A DNA stretch of 64,000 nucleotides. Source: Micromonospora siamensis. Its GTDB lineage: Bacteria > Actinomycetota > Actinomycetes > Mycobacteriales > Micromonosporaceae. A program made the position numbers and the translations under genes. The stretch is taken from the NCBI RefSeq assembly GCF_900090305.1, contig NZ_LT607751.1, positions 310,001-374,000 on the forward strand, written 5' to 3'. The notes under the pieces were generated by a model, which worked only from the letters and a program-made list of their open reading frames with translations, was not told the origin of the DNA and did not search any database. Below are positions 28,470-36,346 of the stretch, in pieces (position 1 is the stretch's first letter; each line of letters begins with the position of its first letter).

Positions 28470-29628
28470 CCTCAGCAGCCGGCGCGAAGATCCGATCCAT
28501 GACCGCCGCGCCCTGGAGCATCACCGGCCGGAGCTGGTGCCGGTAGACCTTCTCCGTGACGGTGGTGCCGGAGTGGCCGCACAGGTCGGCGATGGCCTCC
28601 AGGCTGACCCCGCTGTCGGAGAGCAGCGACACGAAGCTGTGCCGCAGCTCACGAGGAGTCCAGGCGGCCGGGTCCATGCCGGCCAGGGTGACCACGCGGC
28701 GGAAGGCCCGACGGACGTTGGCCGCATCGAGGGCAGTGCCGACAGTGGTGGCGAAGACCAGTCCGAGCGCGTGCCAGTCCTTGCCGGCAGTCTTGCGCTC
28801 CCGGTCCTGACGCTGGCGGTGCAGAGCCAGCGCGGAGACGCACCGGGCAGGTAGAGCCAGGGTGCGTCGTGACTTCTTGGTCTTGGTGTCGCCGCCGGCC
28901 CGGACGGAGTGCCACACCTGCACGGAGGGCGGCAGCGGCGGATCGCTGTCGGGTCGGCCGTCCAGGTCGACGCGATCCCACGTCAGGGCGCGCAGTTCCT
29001 CGGTACGCGCGCCGGTCAGCAGCGAGAGCACGACGTAGGCGTGCAGCCGGGTGCCCTCCGCAGCATCGAGGACCGCCTTGGCTTGGTCGAGAGTGAGTGA
29101 CTTGGAGGGCCGGCCCTCCTGGCCGCGCGGGACGGAACAAAGCGCGACGACATTGCGCTTCACCTTGTCCCGGGCCATGGCTCGATTGATCGAGCGGTTA
29201 AGGCACCCGTGCAGGTCGCGGAGGGTGCGAGTGCTGAGGGTGGTGGCCTTGTCGGTCAGCCACCGGTCGACGTCCTGGGCGCGAAGCTCGCGTAGCTTCC
29301 GGGCGCCCAGCGCCGGGATGATGTGGGTGCGGCACAGGATCTCGCACTTGGTCTTCGTGCGATCAGATCGGCCGTTGAGTCCGTAGGTGAGCCAGTCGGT
29401 GACGGCTTCGGTGACGGTGTAGTGGTGCTCGGCTATGGCGAGCCCGTCTTCGTAGTCGCGGATCTTCTCCCGCAGTTTGGTGCGGGCTTCGGTCTTGGTC
29501 TTGCCGCTGCCTTTGCGCACGATGCGCTTGCCGGCCGGGGTGTAGCCGACGGTGACGGTGGCGATCCAGCGTTGCCGGGACTCGTCCCAGTGCAGGCCGC
29601 CTTCTCCTCGGGCGCGGCGGGTGGTCAT
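28465..29628 (-). CDS. int: Tyrosine recombinase (integrase)
   Basis: 387 residues. The N-terminal part ([23 protein letters not shown]) is an AP2-like arm-binding domain, followed by a SAM-like core-binding domain (about 75-165) and the catalytic domain with Arg near residue 208 ([11 protein letters not shown]), [17 protein letters not shown] and Tyr near 362 (VYRHQL). In PRELRH the first His of the usual HxxR box is Arg, as often seen in actinomycete integrases. It catalyses integration at tRNA-Pro. ATG overlaps the xis stop (ATGA), so int is translated behind xis. Confidence 0.92.
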   Translation of the reverse strand: MTTRRARGEGGLHWDESRQRWIATVTVGYTPAGKRIVRKGSGKTKTEARTKLREKIRDYEDGLAIAEHHYTVTEAVTDWLTYGLNGRSDRTKTKCEILCRTHIIPALGARKLRELRAQDVDRWLTDKATTLSTRTLRDLHGCLNRSINRAMARDKVKRNVVALCSVPRGQEGRPSKSLTLDQAKAVLDAAEGTRLHAYVVLSLLTGARTEELRALTWDRVDLDGRPDSDPPLPPSVQVWHSVRAGGDTKTKKSRRTLALPARCVSALALHRQRQDRERKTAGKDWHALGLVFATTVGTALDAANVRRAFRRVVTLAGMDPAAWTPRELRHSFVSLLSDSGVSLEAIADLCGHSGTTVTEKVYRHQLRPVMLQGAAVMDRIFAPAAEA

Positions 29629-29843
29629 CGGGTGCCTCCTTCCATGGCTTCGTGTTGGAGCAGGTCGACGTAGGCGGTGATCGCGGTCGCGGGGACGAGC
29701 CGGGTGCGACCTTGCCGGACGGTGCGCAGCCGGCCGGCGCGGATCTGTTCGTAGATCACGGTCCGGGACAGGCTGAGCAGTCGCATGGCCTCGGTGATCC
29801 GGTAGAGCGCCCGGTCCGGGGCGTCGATGGCGGGTGCGGTCAA
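29625..29843 (-). CDS. xis: Excisionase / HTH DNA-binding protein
   Basis: 72 residues with a MerR-like winged HTH: YRITEAMRLLSLSRTVIYEQIRAGRLRTVRQGRTRLVPA. This is the size and type of AICE Xis proteins, which steer the integrase toward excision. The only plausible start is TTG at 29843, with GGAAGG about 10 bases upstream. Two palindromes stand directly upstream, so its expression is probably repressed in the integrated state. Confidence 0.82.
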   Translation of the reverse strand: MTAPAIDAPDRALYRITEAMRLLSLSRTVIYEQIRAGRLRTVRQGRTRLVPATAITAYVDLLQHEAMEGGTR

Positions 29844-29877
29844 ACGGGGTGGTCCTTCCTGCTAGGGGTCGTGGGCT

Positions 29878-29920
29878 TTGACACGTAGGTGTCAAGGAGG
29901 CGTTGACACGTACGTGTCAA
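29878..29920. promoter_or_regulatory. Two 18-bp palindromic operators between rep and xis
   Basis: TTGACACGTACGTGTCAA at 29903-29920 is a perfect palindrome and overlaps the rep stop codon. TTGACACGTAGGTGTCAA at 29878-29895 differs from it at one base. The starts are 25 bases apart. Each half also contains TTGACA, a -35 sequence, so a repressor bound here would block transcription into xis-int. Confidence 0.75.
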
Positions 29921-31416
29921 CCGTGGAGGTGTTCGCGCGTGGCCTCGCGGCCAGCTTCTGCTCGCTCGCGGGCCATCGCGGCGGCGGTGTTGGCCAGGAG
30001 CGCGTCGCCGGTGGTGAGCCACCCGGAGCCGGTGTAGGCCAGGGTGTTGATGACCACCGTCGTTTCGGCGTCGTGCTCCTGGTCCTGGTCGTGGTCGACG
30101 GTGCGGCGCCACACGACGCGGGCGTCGCGCAGGATGCGGAAGGTGACCGAGTAGCGGCGGCTTTTGGTGAGGAAGTGGCCGCCGAACCCGAGCATGTGCG
30201 CCCACCGCCGCAGGCCCGACCAGCCGGGAGCGCAGCCGAGGGTCCACGCGGCGTCGATGAGCCGTTCGGCGTGGGTGCCGTCGGGGTTGGCGTACAGGTC
30301 GACGGTGTCGGTGGTGAGCCGCCGGGAAACGTGCCCGGTCGCCTCGGTGGACTTAGTGGCGTACTTCGCCAGGTAGGCGGCGACCATCGTGTCGGTGATG
30401 TCGCCGTCGCCAGCCAGCCGGACCGGGCGGATGTCGGCGTAGCGGCCCTTGCCTTCGTCGCCCCACGCGATGTGCCAGCCGGCCGGGTGGTGCGGGTGCC
30501 CGTCGGTGCCGAAGCGGGTGGAGGCGGCGGCGTGTTCGACGGCGGCCACGAGGTCGAGCAGGCCGAGCGGAGCCGGTGGGGGGACGACCGCGCCGGGGCA
30601 GTCGGGTTCGACGCCGTCGAGGCGGATGATGACGTGGTAGTGGACCACGCCGCGTCGCTGCATCTCGGCGACCTTGCCGTAGGACAGGCGGAAGGAAGCC
30701 GCGGGGAGTCCGAACGCGCGGGCGGTCTTGGCCAGCTCGCGGCGGATGCCGATGGTGGTGCGCCGCCACAGCTCGCCGGCCTGGTTGTTGAAGACGACCT
30801 GGGCGTGGTGGTCGTAGCAGTCCAGGCACAGCGGTGTCCCGAGCGCCTTCTCGTCGGCGGCGTGGAGCCGGTCGCAGCGCAGGTCGACACCGTGCGGGCA
30901 CAGCGTCTCCGTGCGGCGGGGGCGGCAGGGGATGGCCTGCCCGGTCTTGCTGGTCCGGCGGGTGTGCACCGCGCCGAAGCTCGGGGCGGTCAGCGTGACG
31001 AAGACGGCCGGGTGCCCGCAGACGTTGGCGGGGATGCCTTTGCCGCCGACGAGGCCGGCGCGGATGAGGTGGAAGGCGTCGCGGCGGTAGACCTCGGCGC
31101 AGGAGGGGCAGACGGAGGCGCGGCGGTTGCCGCACGGCTTGTAGATCTGCCCGTCGGGCATGTCGTCGGTCGACGCCAGCGATAGCAGTTCCCCGGTGGC
31201 CGGGCTGACGGTGGCGCACTCGCCGGTCAGCCGCACGGGGCGGGTGCAGCCGGCGGCGGGCCACACGTGGTCCAGCCACGCGAAGTAGGTGCCGGTGGCG
31301 GCTCGTTGGAAGCCCGACTCGGCGGCGGTGACCGCACGACGGCCGATGTGGGCGTGGGGGTGTGGTCCCGGGCGGTGGGTGCCGCCCGGGATCACGGGTG
31401 TAGCGGTCAGGGTCAC
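29917..31416 (-). CDS. repSA: RepSA-type rolling-circle replication initiator
   Basis: 499 residues. The HUH metal motif is HYH at residues 259-261 (GVVHYHVIIRLDG) and the catalytic tyrosines are Y348 and Y352 in YLAKYATK, the two-Tyr pattern of Rep proteins from pSAM2-like elements. A Cys-rich region near residues 90-110 and 190-215 could bind zinc. It would nick the element's double-strand origin after excision. GTG start overlaps the stop of the preceding small gene (GTGA). Confidence 0.9.
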   Translation of the reverse strand: MTLTATPVIPGGTHRPGPHPHAHIGRRAVTAAESGFQRAATGTYFAWLDHVWPAAGCTRPVRLTGECATVSPATGELLSLASTDDMPDGQIYKPCGNRRASVCPSCAEVYRRDAFHLIRAGLVGGKGIPANVCGHPAVFVTLTAPSFGAVHTRRTSKTGQAIPCRPRRTETLCPHGVDLRCDRLHAADEKALGTPLCLDCYDHHAQVVFNNQAGELWRRTTIGIRRELAKTARAFGLPAASFRLSYGKVAEMQRRGVVHYHVIIRLDGVEPDCPGAVVPPPAPLGLLDLVAAVEHAAASTRFGTDGHPHHPAGWHIAWGDEGKGRYADIRPVRLAGDGDITDTMVAAYLAKYATKSTEATGHVSRRLTTDTVDLYANPDGTHAERLIDAAWTLGCAPGWSGLRRWAHMLGFGGHFLTKSRRYSVTFRILRDARVVWRRTVDHDQDQEHDAETTVVINTLAYTGSGWLTTGDALLANTAAAMARERAEAGREATREHLHG

Positions 31417-31646
31417 GCGGCGATCCGCGTGCCGGGGATGGGCAGCTCACCGTAGATGCGGGTGAGCAGACCGGCGTAGTAGCCGGGCACCTGGGCGCGG
31501 TGGTTCTCCCACAGGAAGAGCAGCCGCACGAGCAGGTACACCTGAGGCAGGGTGATGCCGTCCCGGTCAGCCAGGATCTTCATCCGGCCGATCAGTTGAG
31601 TCGGTTCCCAGCCCCGCGACAACCGGGCCAGCCGAAGCGGACTCAT
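31413..31646 (-). CDS. Small HTH-like protein upstream of rep
   Basis: 77 residues: RLARLSRGWEPTQLIGRMKILADRDGI followed by LPQVYLLVRLLFLWENHRA. The first half resembles an XRE-type HTH. It overlaps the previous gene (ATGA) and rep (GTGA), so its translation is locked to rep. Small genes in this place are usual in AICEs; they may set replication level. Function inferred from position only. Confidence 0.65.
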   Translation of the reverse strand: MSPLRLARLSRGWEPTQLIGRMKILADRDGITLPQVYLLVRLLFLWENHRAQVPGYYAGLLTRIYGELPIPGTRIAA

Positions 31647-32251
31647 GCCGCCACCACCGAACCGGCGGTGGCCTGCCGCCAAGCGGTCAGCGAGTTCGGG
31701 CGGGTCACCCGACGGTGCATGCGACGGAACTTCGCCGCGATTGACATCGCGTCGCCACGACTGTCGACACCGGGAAGCAGCCCTTCCCACTCCTGCCACT
31801 GGCAGCGGTCCAGGGCGGCCTTGATGCGGGCACCGATGTCCCGCACCGTCTCCCACCCGAGGGCCTCGATCTGGTCCCGCACCAGGCGGGCCATGTCCTC
31901 ATACGGCAGGTTGCCGTGGGTGGCCCAACGGGCACCAGCGGCGAAGAACACCGCCTGCAACTCCCACTCGGTCAGGGAGCCCAGATCGGCAGGTGCCGAC
32001 GCCTCGCGGCCGGTCGGCAGGTGGAACAGCTTGGCCGACGTCTCCGACGTCTGACCGACAGGAACGGCGCACGGAACAGGGACAGGGATCGGAGCGGGGA
32101 CAGGGTTGGTGACGGGTCGCGGTCCGGGGGCCTCAACAGGGGTCGAAGCAACGAGCGAGCCAGGAAACCCTGAGACGGGCATGGAGGCCGCGCGTGCCGA
32201 GGTGTGACCCGAGGCAGCAGGTACAGGGACGCGGGTACGCTGAACAGGCAT
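31643..32251 (-). CDS. AICE-associated protein with disordered Pro-rich N-terminus
   Basis: 202 residues; ATG with AAAGGA upstream. About the first 75 residues are Pro/Val/Ala-rich, with a PVPAPIPVPVP run, and the rest is a helical domain (LTEWELQAVFFAAGARWATHG, then DMARLVRDQIEALGWETVRDIGARIKAAL). I do not recognise a named family. It is the first gene of the 202-77-rep coupled unit, and its promoter region carries two TACAGCA operators. Confidence 0.65.
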   Translation of the reverse strand: MPVQRTRVPVPAASGHTSARAASMPVSGFPGSLVASTPVEAPGPRPVTNPVPAPIPVPVPCAVPVGQTSETSAKLFHLPTGREASAPADLGSLTEWELQAVFFAAGARWATHGNLPYEDMARLVRDQIEALGWETVRDIGARIKAALDRCQWQEWEGLLPGVDSRGDAMSIAAKFRRMHRRVTRPNSLTAWRQATAGSVVAA

Positions 32252-32331
32252 CGTGTGGTCCTTTCGCAGGGGAACCGATGCGCCCGGCCTCAGCGAGGTG
32301 CAACTCGCTGGGGCCACCTATTTGGATCAAA

Positions 32332-32380
32332 TACAGCATCGGTGCTGTATCGCGGCCGACTTTACAGCACAGGTGCTGTA
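32332..32380. promoter_or_regulatory. Two TACAGCA-type operators upstream of the rep unit
   Basis: Near-palindromes TACAGCATCGGTGCTGTA (32332-32349) and TACAGCACAGGTGCTGTA (32363-32380) start 31 bases apart, about three helical turns. A third, degraded copy on the minus strand lies at 32632-32649. They stand between the 202-residue gene and the HTH gene, the expected place for a replication-control repressor. Confidence 0.7.
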
Positions 32381-32811
32381 GACGGAAGGATCGACGCTAC
32401 TTGCTGTGGCGAGGGCGCGACGCGGCCCAGCTCTTGACCGTGCGAGGGCGCCAGACCGGCGACCGACCGAACATCCGCTCTGGGGCGGGAGCCTGCTCCC
32501 GGGCCACGTACGCCGTCCAGGTGCCGCGCGTGATCCCGAGGTAGGCGGCGCATTCCGCCGCTGTCCACCAGTCGTCGGGCAGCTCGGACGGATCGGTCGC
32601 GGGAATCATCACCGCTCAGGATACGGGACGGGGCAGCACCCACGCTGTAGCGAATGCTGCCCCTTGCTCCGCTGCCGCTGTGCTTCCGAATCGCCCGTCG
32701 CCGGGTCCGGGTGGCGCCGTGGTTGATCCGGATCATGATGTAGATCTGCAAGCTCAGCAGAGCCGTCCCAGCGATCATGGCGATCGCCGGCATCAGCAGA
32801 GAACTGGCCAT
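32362..32811 (-). CDS. Possible small membrane protein reading into the HTH gene
   Basis: ATG at 32811 has GGGGAGGG upstream and opens a frame whose first 32 residues look real (MPAIAMIAGTALLSLQIYIMIRI, one membrane helix, then a basic stretch). The rest of the 149-residue frame overlaps the HTH gene in another frame and looks like a shadow. Either the true product is short and a frameshift has removed its stop, or only the 5' part is functional. Confidence 0.3.
   Translation of the reverse strand: MASSLLMPAIAMIAGTALLSLQIYIMIRINHGATRTRRRAIRKHSGSGARGSIRYSVGAAPSRILSGDDSRDRSVRAARRLVDSGGMRRLPRDHARHLDGVRGPGAGSRPRADVRSVAGLAPSHGQELGRVAPSPQQVASILPSTAPVL
32397..32612 (-). CDS. HTH_17-type DNA-binding protein
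   Basis: About 70 residues; GTG (32612) or ATG (32609) start. WWTAAECAAYLGITRGTWTAYVAREQAPAPERMFGRSPVWRPRTVKSW is a MerR-like HTH as in AlpA and Xis proteins. A TATCCT box at 32623-32618 puts the start of transcription at the start codon, and a TACAGC-type operator copy overlaps the upstream promoter. It is a candidate second excision or copy-control factor. Confidence 0.72.
   Translation of the reverse strand: MMIPATDPSELPDDWWTAAECAAYLGITRGTWTAYVAREQAPAPERMFGRSPVWRPRTVKSWAASRPRHSK
32632..32649 (-). promoter_or_regulatory. Degraded third TACAGCA-type operator
   Basis: On the minus strand TACAGCGTGGGTGCTGCC matches 13 of 18 bases of the operator at 32363-32380. It lies 9-26 bases upstream of the -10 box of the HTH gene. 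Confidence 0.45.
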
Positions 32812-32888
32812 GGCGCTGCCCTCCCCATCGCTACCCGCTCGTCACGGTGTGCCTCTTTGGCTCACACTGAGAGTGGCGTAATCGATCA

Positions 32889-32916
32889 GGACCTATCGAG
32901 GTCCCGATCGGGACCT
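32889..32916. promoter_or_regulatory. Overlapping AGGTCC palindromes upstream of the HTH-TPR gene
   Basis: AGGTCCCGATCGGGACCT (32899-32916) is a perfect 18-bp palindrome. GGACCT-ATCG-AGGTCC (32889-32904) overlaps it by sharing one half site. The region is about 100 bases upstream of the regulator start, a plausible autoregulatory site distinct from the other two operator types. Confidence 0.6.
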
Positions 32917-33014
32917 CTGACGGACCACTGAGGGACAACCGAAGGACATCCGTTGAGCGACGCTGTGCAATGCGCGACCGTCGACGTAGGAGCCCAGAGC
33001 GAGGAGGGGAACAG

Positions 33015-34328
33015 GTGGTAAGCACACGCCGCACACCCCGAACCATGCTGGAGTACCTCATCCAGCAACGCGAACGCACCTACGAGGAGATGGCCGACGC
33101 CTTCCTCCGCCTGGAGGAACCCGCCGCGATCAGCGCCCGCCACCTTGGCCGACTGGCCAGAGGCGAGCGAGGTACGGCCGGCGCAACGCCCGCTACGAGG
33201 CGAGCGCTACAGGCGATGTTCGGCATGCCGCTTGAAGAACTCCTCCGGCCCTGGACTCCGGAACTTGTCATAGCCCAGCCGGCTACCGACGACGGCTCAT
33301 TGGTGCTGCCGTCACCCGGCAACGAAAGGAGTCTGATCAGAATGGCAGCCGAACGAGCCCGTCGCTTCACCCTCCTCGCCGCCGAGAGCACAACGCCGGA
33401 GGCGGTCGAGCAGCTCCGCGACGACGTCCAGCGCCTGGCGCTGGCCTACCCCCAGCGCCCACTCACCGAACTGCTCGGCGACATGGTCGAGACCCAGGAC
33501 ACCCTATTCGCCCTGCTGGAGCGGAGGCAGACGCCGCAGCAGGCCAGGCAACTGCACTTCCTCACCGCCGTCACGAGCGGCCTTCTGGCCAAGGCGTCCC
33601 ACGACCTCGCTGACCCGCACGCCGCGATGCTGCAAGCGCGCACCGCCGTGCTCTGCGCCGACCAGGCCGACCACAACGGGCTGCGCGCCTGGCTTCGCGG
33701 CCTGCAATCCATGGTCGCCTATTGGGCAGGCCGTTATGCCGAAGCCGTTCGGTACGCGGAGGCTGGCACCAACATTGCCGCCAGCGCCGCCGGCACGACC
33801 TCCGTCTGGTTGCCCGTCAGTGCCGCCCGCGGCTACGCGGCACTCGGCAACAGCGCCAAGGCCCTCAGCGCGATCCGAGCGGCAGAGGAAGCGTGGAACC
33901 GCGTCGAGCCGGACGAGGTCGACGAGCTGGGCGGCATCTGCACGTTCAATCAGCCCCGGACGCTCTACTACGCCGCCGACGCGCTGGCCTGGCTCCCCAA
34001 CGAGGCGGGCCAGGCGGTCGACTTCTCCACCCGCGCCGTCAACGCCTACGCCAACCCGAACGACCCGGCGTGGGCCTTCGGTGACCAGGCCGGATCGCAC
34101 TCGGACCTGGCGATCGCACGGATCGCCGCCCGGGACCTGGAGGGCGCCGTCGAGGCCGTCACGCCGGTGCTCGAACTGCCGCCGAGCCAGCGCATCAACG
34201 GGATCATCCACTCCGTGCAGCGCGTGCACCAGGCCGTCACCCGGGCCGGGCTGGGAGCCGAGGGACGCGACCTGCTCCAGCAGATCGAGGACTTCACCAG
34301 CACGCCGCTGAAGGCCCTTCCCAGGTAG
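33015..34328 (+). CDS. HTH-TPR transcriptional regulator
   Basis: 437 residues from a GTG with GAGGAGGGG upstream. Residues about 8-75 form an XRE-like HTH (YLIQQRERTYEEMADAF, ISARHLGRLARGER), and residues about 110-430 are helical pairs resembling TPRs (YWAGRYAEAVRYAEAG, SAARGYAALGNSAKALSAI). This is a common actinomycete regulator layout that resembles RRNPP sensors but is not proven to bind peptide. It is transcribed away from the replication genes and is followed after 14 bases by an acetyltransferase gene. Confidence 0.78.
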   Translation: MVSTRRTPRTMLEYLIQQRERTYEEMADAFLRLEEPAAISARHLGRLARGERGTAGATPATRRALQAMFGMPLEELLRPWTPELVIAQPATDDGSLVLPSPGNERSLIRMAAERARRFTLLAAESTTPEAVEQLRDDVQRLALAYPQRPLTELLGDMVETQDTLFALLERRQTPQQARQLHFLTAVTSGLLAKASHDLADPHAAMLQARTAVLCADQADHNGLRAWLRGLQSMVAYWAGRYAEAVRYAEAGTNIAASAAGTTSVWLPVSAARGYAALGNSAKALSAIRAAEEAWNRVEPDEVDELGGICTFNQPRTLYYAADALAWLPNEAGQAVDFSTRAVNAYANPNDPAWAFGDQAGSHSDLAIARIAARDLEGAVEAVTPVLELPPSQRINGIIHSVQRVHQAVTRAGLGAEGRDLLQQIEDFTSTPLKALPR

Positions 34329-34342
34329 GGCAAGATCGGGGC

Positions 34343-34894
34343 ATGTACCCCGTGACGTTGAAGGGCCGCGCCGTCATCCTGCGAGAGTTCCGCAGCGACG
34401 ACGCGGCCCCTTCTCTTGCCCTCGTAGGCGACGAGCGCGTTACCCAATGGCTCTCGTTCGACAACCGGGACCTAGAGGCCGCGACGGCGATGATCGAGGG
34501 AGCGGTGGCCCGCGCCAAGACGGAGCCCCGCAACGAGTACTACCTAGCGGTGACCATGCCGAGTGACGAGCTGATCGGGTTCGCTCGGCTCGGCCTCGAC
34601 GGTGTGAAGGCCGCGAAGCTCGGCTACGCCATTCGTGCCGACCAGTGGGGGCACGGGTATGCGACCGACGCGGCAAGGACCCTGACCGACTTCGGCTTTC
34701 GCGAGTTGGGCCTACACCGCATCTCCGCAGCGATCGGACCTGACAACGCCGCTTCCGTCGCTGTGGCAGAACGCCTCGGCATGCAGTACGAAGGCCGTAT
34801 CCGGCACCACGTGTTCACCAATGGGACGTGGCGCGACTCACTCCTCTATGCGGTTCTTGAAGACGAGTGGAGACAGCCTCCGGCGCGGCATTAG
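34343..34894 (+). CDS. GNAT N-acetyltransferase (RimJ/RimL-like)
   Basis: 183 residues. VILREFRSDDAAPSLALVGDE is the usual start of RimJ/RimL-like enzymes, and the acetyl-CoA loop region reads YAIRADQWGHGYATDAARTL (R/Q-x-x-G-x-G/A pattern as QWGHGYA), followed by LGLHRISAAIGPDNAASVAVAERLGM. It likely acetylates an amino group of a small molecule or protein. It appears to be co-transcribed with the HTH-TPR gene and is probably cargo of the element. Confidence 0.82.
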   Translation: MYPVTLKGRAVILREFRSDDAAPSLALVGDERVTQWLSFDNRDLEAATAMIEGAVARAKTEPRNEYYLAVTMPSDELIGFARLGLDGVKAAKLGYAIRADQWGHGYATDAARTLTDFGFRELGLHRISAAIGPDNAASVAVAERLGMQYEGRIRHHVFTNGTWRDSLLYAVLEDEWRQPPARH

Positions 34895-34932
34895 TCGCGT
34901 CGCCCCCCCCCCAGTTCGATCCCGCCGCCCGA

Positions 34933-35670
34933 CTAACGAGAAGCCTCAATGAACTGTCGAGAGGTGATCGTCTCCACGAACCAGTACATCCCGTCGTCGC
35001 CAGCCTCCGGTGCACCCCCCATGATCCGGCTCGGATCTTCTCCGGGCTTAGGGAGCGGTAATCGAAGCCCCTCAGGCGTGGGATGAGTTACCTGGGACCG
35101 CTTGTAGGAGGTGGCAGTTAGCCACATGCCGGCGTCGTTGCGCAGCGGGCCGAGACGAGCGTTGTCGCGCAACGAGTTGCGGTCATCTGGCCAGAAGGGC
35201 TCGTTGTAGGACACCACCAGGTCAAGGTCGGCGGCCGAGTTGGGCTCCATGATTCTGGAGAGTCTGGCTCCGAAGTGATCGTCCGTGATTTCAGGTAAAG
35301 GGTCGGGCAGGGCTGCAGCTTGGCGAAACTTGGGTCGCTGGAGATCCCACATCCAGCGGATGCGTGCAATGCGAAACACTCCCGGCCCGAGTTGTTGACC
35401 CGGGAAAGGACGGCCCTTTCGCGGGATCGTGTGGCTGATGAAGTCACCCCGAGCCGAGATGGCATTAGCGGCCCTTCGGTCAACCCTGACATGGAAACGA
35501 TGACCGGCAGGGTGGTCTTCGTTCGGGCCGTGGACGGAAAGATGGAATGCTTCCAGCTCAGAATGAGGGTCGAGATAAAAGTCTGTCTTCTTCGCGGTGA
35601 TGCGCCAGATGTTGCCGAGCACTGGGGAGTCGCCGGCAGTTAGGGCGACATAGATCTGCTTCTTGCTCAC
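34933..35670 (-). CDS. Element cargo protein of unknown function
   Basis: 245 residues from GTG at 35670, which follows TACGCT by 6 bases; an ATG at 35718 would add 16 residues. Base composition is noticeably more AT-rich than neighbouring genes. Visible parts are KKQIYVALTAGDSPVLGNIWRITAKKTDFYLDP and GHRFHVRVDRRAA near the start, mixed beta-rich sequence, and YWFVETITSRQFIEASR at the end. No transmembrane segment or known catalytic motif is apparent, and I cannot name a family. Convergent with the acetyltransferase gene. Confidence 0.6.
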   Translation of the reverse strand: MSKKQIYVALTAGDSPVLGNIWRITAKKTDFYLDPHSELEAFHLSVHGPNEDHPAGHRFHVRVDRRAANAISARGDFISHTIPRKGRPFPGQQLGPGVFRIARIRWMWDLQRPKFRQAAALPDPLPEITDDHFGARLSRIMEPNSAADLDLVVSYNEPFWPDDRNSLRDNARLGPLRNDAGMWLTATSYKRSQVTHPTPEGLRLPLPKPGEDPSRIMGGAPEAGDDGMYWFVETITSRQFIEASR

Positions 35671-35957
35671 TTGGCCAGCGTAGGTGCAGGCTGGCTCATG
35701 TTCCACTCGGATATCCATGGCGCGAGTCCGACTAAGACCGTCGAGGGCCGAACGCCAGGAGGGCGTGGCAGCTATGGCGATTCGGTGAGAACTTTCTATA
35801 CGTCTTCAAGGCGGCCCGCTTCGCAGGCCGCGCGCGCCGCCGACCAGGGGCCGGCCCCAACGGGGCCGCCGCTCGGGGACCCCGCCGCCTTGGCGCAAGC
35901 GCCCGGCGGCACCCCGGCGGTAGCAGCCCCGCCGGCGGCGCGAAGAGGATGCGAAGA

Positions 35958-35995
35958 AGCCCCGGCCCGCCATGATCGTTGGTAGGGCCGGGGCT
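35958..35995. terminator. 11-bp GC hairpin
   Basis: AGCCCCGGCCC (35958-35968) pairs with GGGCCGGGGCT (35985-35995) across a 16-base loop. No T-run follows, so an origin structure is as likely as a terminator. Confidence 0.45.
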
Positions 35996-36092
35996 GTGAT
36001 GGTGATCGGAGCACGGGCAGTGCCTCCGGCGGGGTCCTCGGGCACTCCGGGATGGTGGCGCCATCCCGACAACCTCCGTCCGGGCAAAAGCC

Positions 36093-36170
36093 GAGCAGGT
36101 GGGGCCCACCCGGTCAAGGTCGTTCAGACAGTGGGGTGCTCCACCTTGACCGGGTAGGCCCCACCCACTC
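36093..36170. repeat. Large inverted repeat, 28-base arms
   Basis: Arms 36093-36120 and 36143-36170 match at 25 of 28 positions; the inner 20 bases match at 19. The loop is 22 bases. A stem this long is unusual for a terminator and suits a single- or double-strand replication origin. Confidence 0.65.
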
Positions 36171-36310
36171 CACGGTGTGCGGACGAAGGCCGACGGGATG
36201 GCAAGGCTGGCAGCAACGGCGGAACCCAAGAAGCTCACCAACGGTGGATCTCAGTAGACGAAGCAACGAGGCACTGGGCATCAGGCCAACCGTGTCACCA
36301 GTAAGAACCC

Positions 36311-36346
36311 GCGTAACCTCATGCGTGTTATCTCGCGTGTTATCTT
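36311..36346. repeat. Tandem 12-bp iteron-like repeats
   Basis: GCGTGTTATCT occurs at 36323-36333 and 36335-36345. A degraded unit, GCGTAACCTCAT, starts at 36311. The period is 12 bases. Confidence 0.5.
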
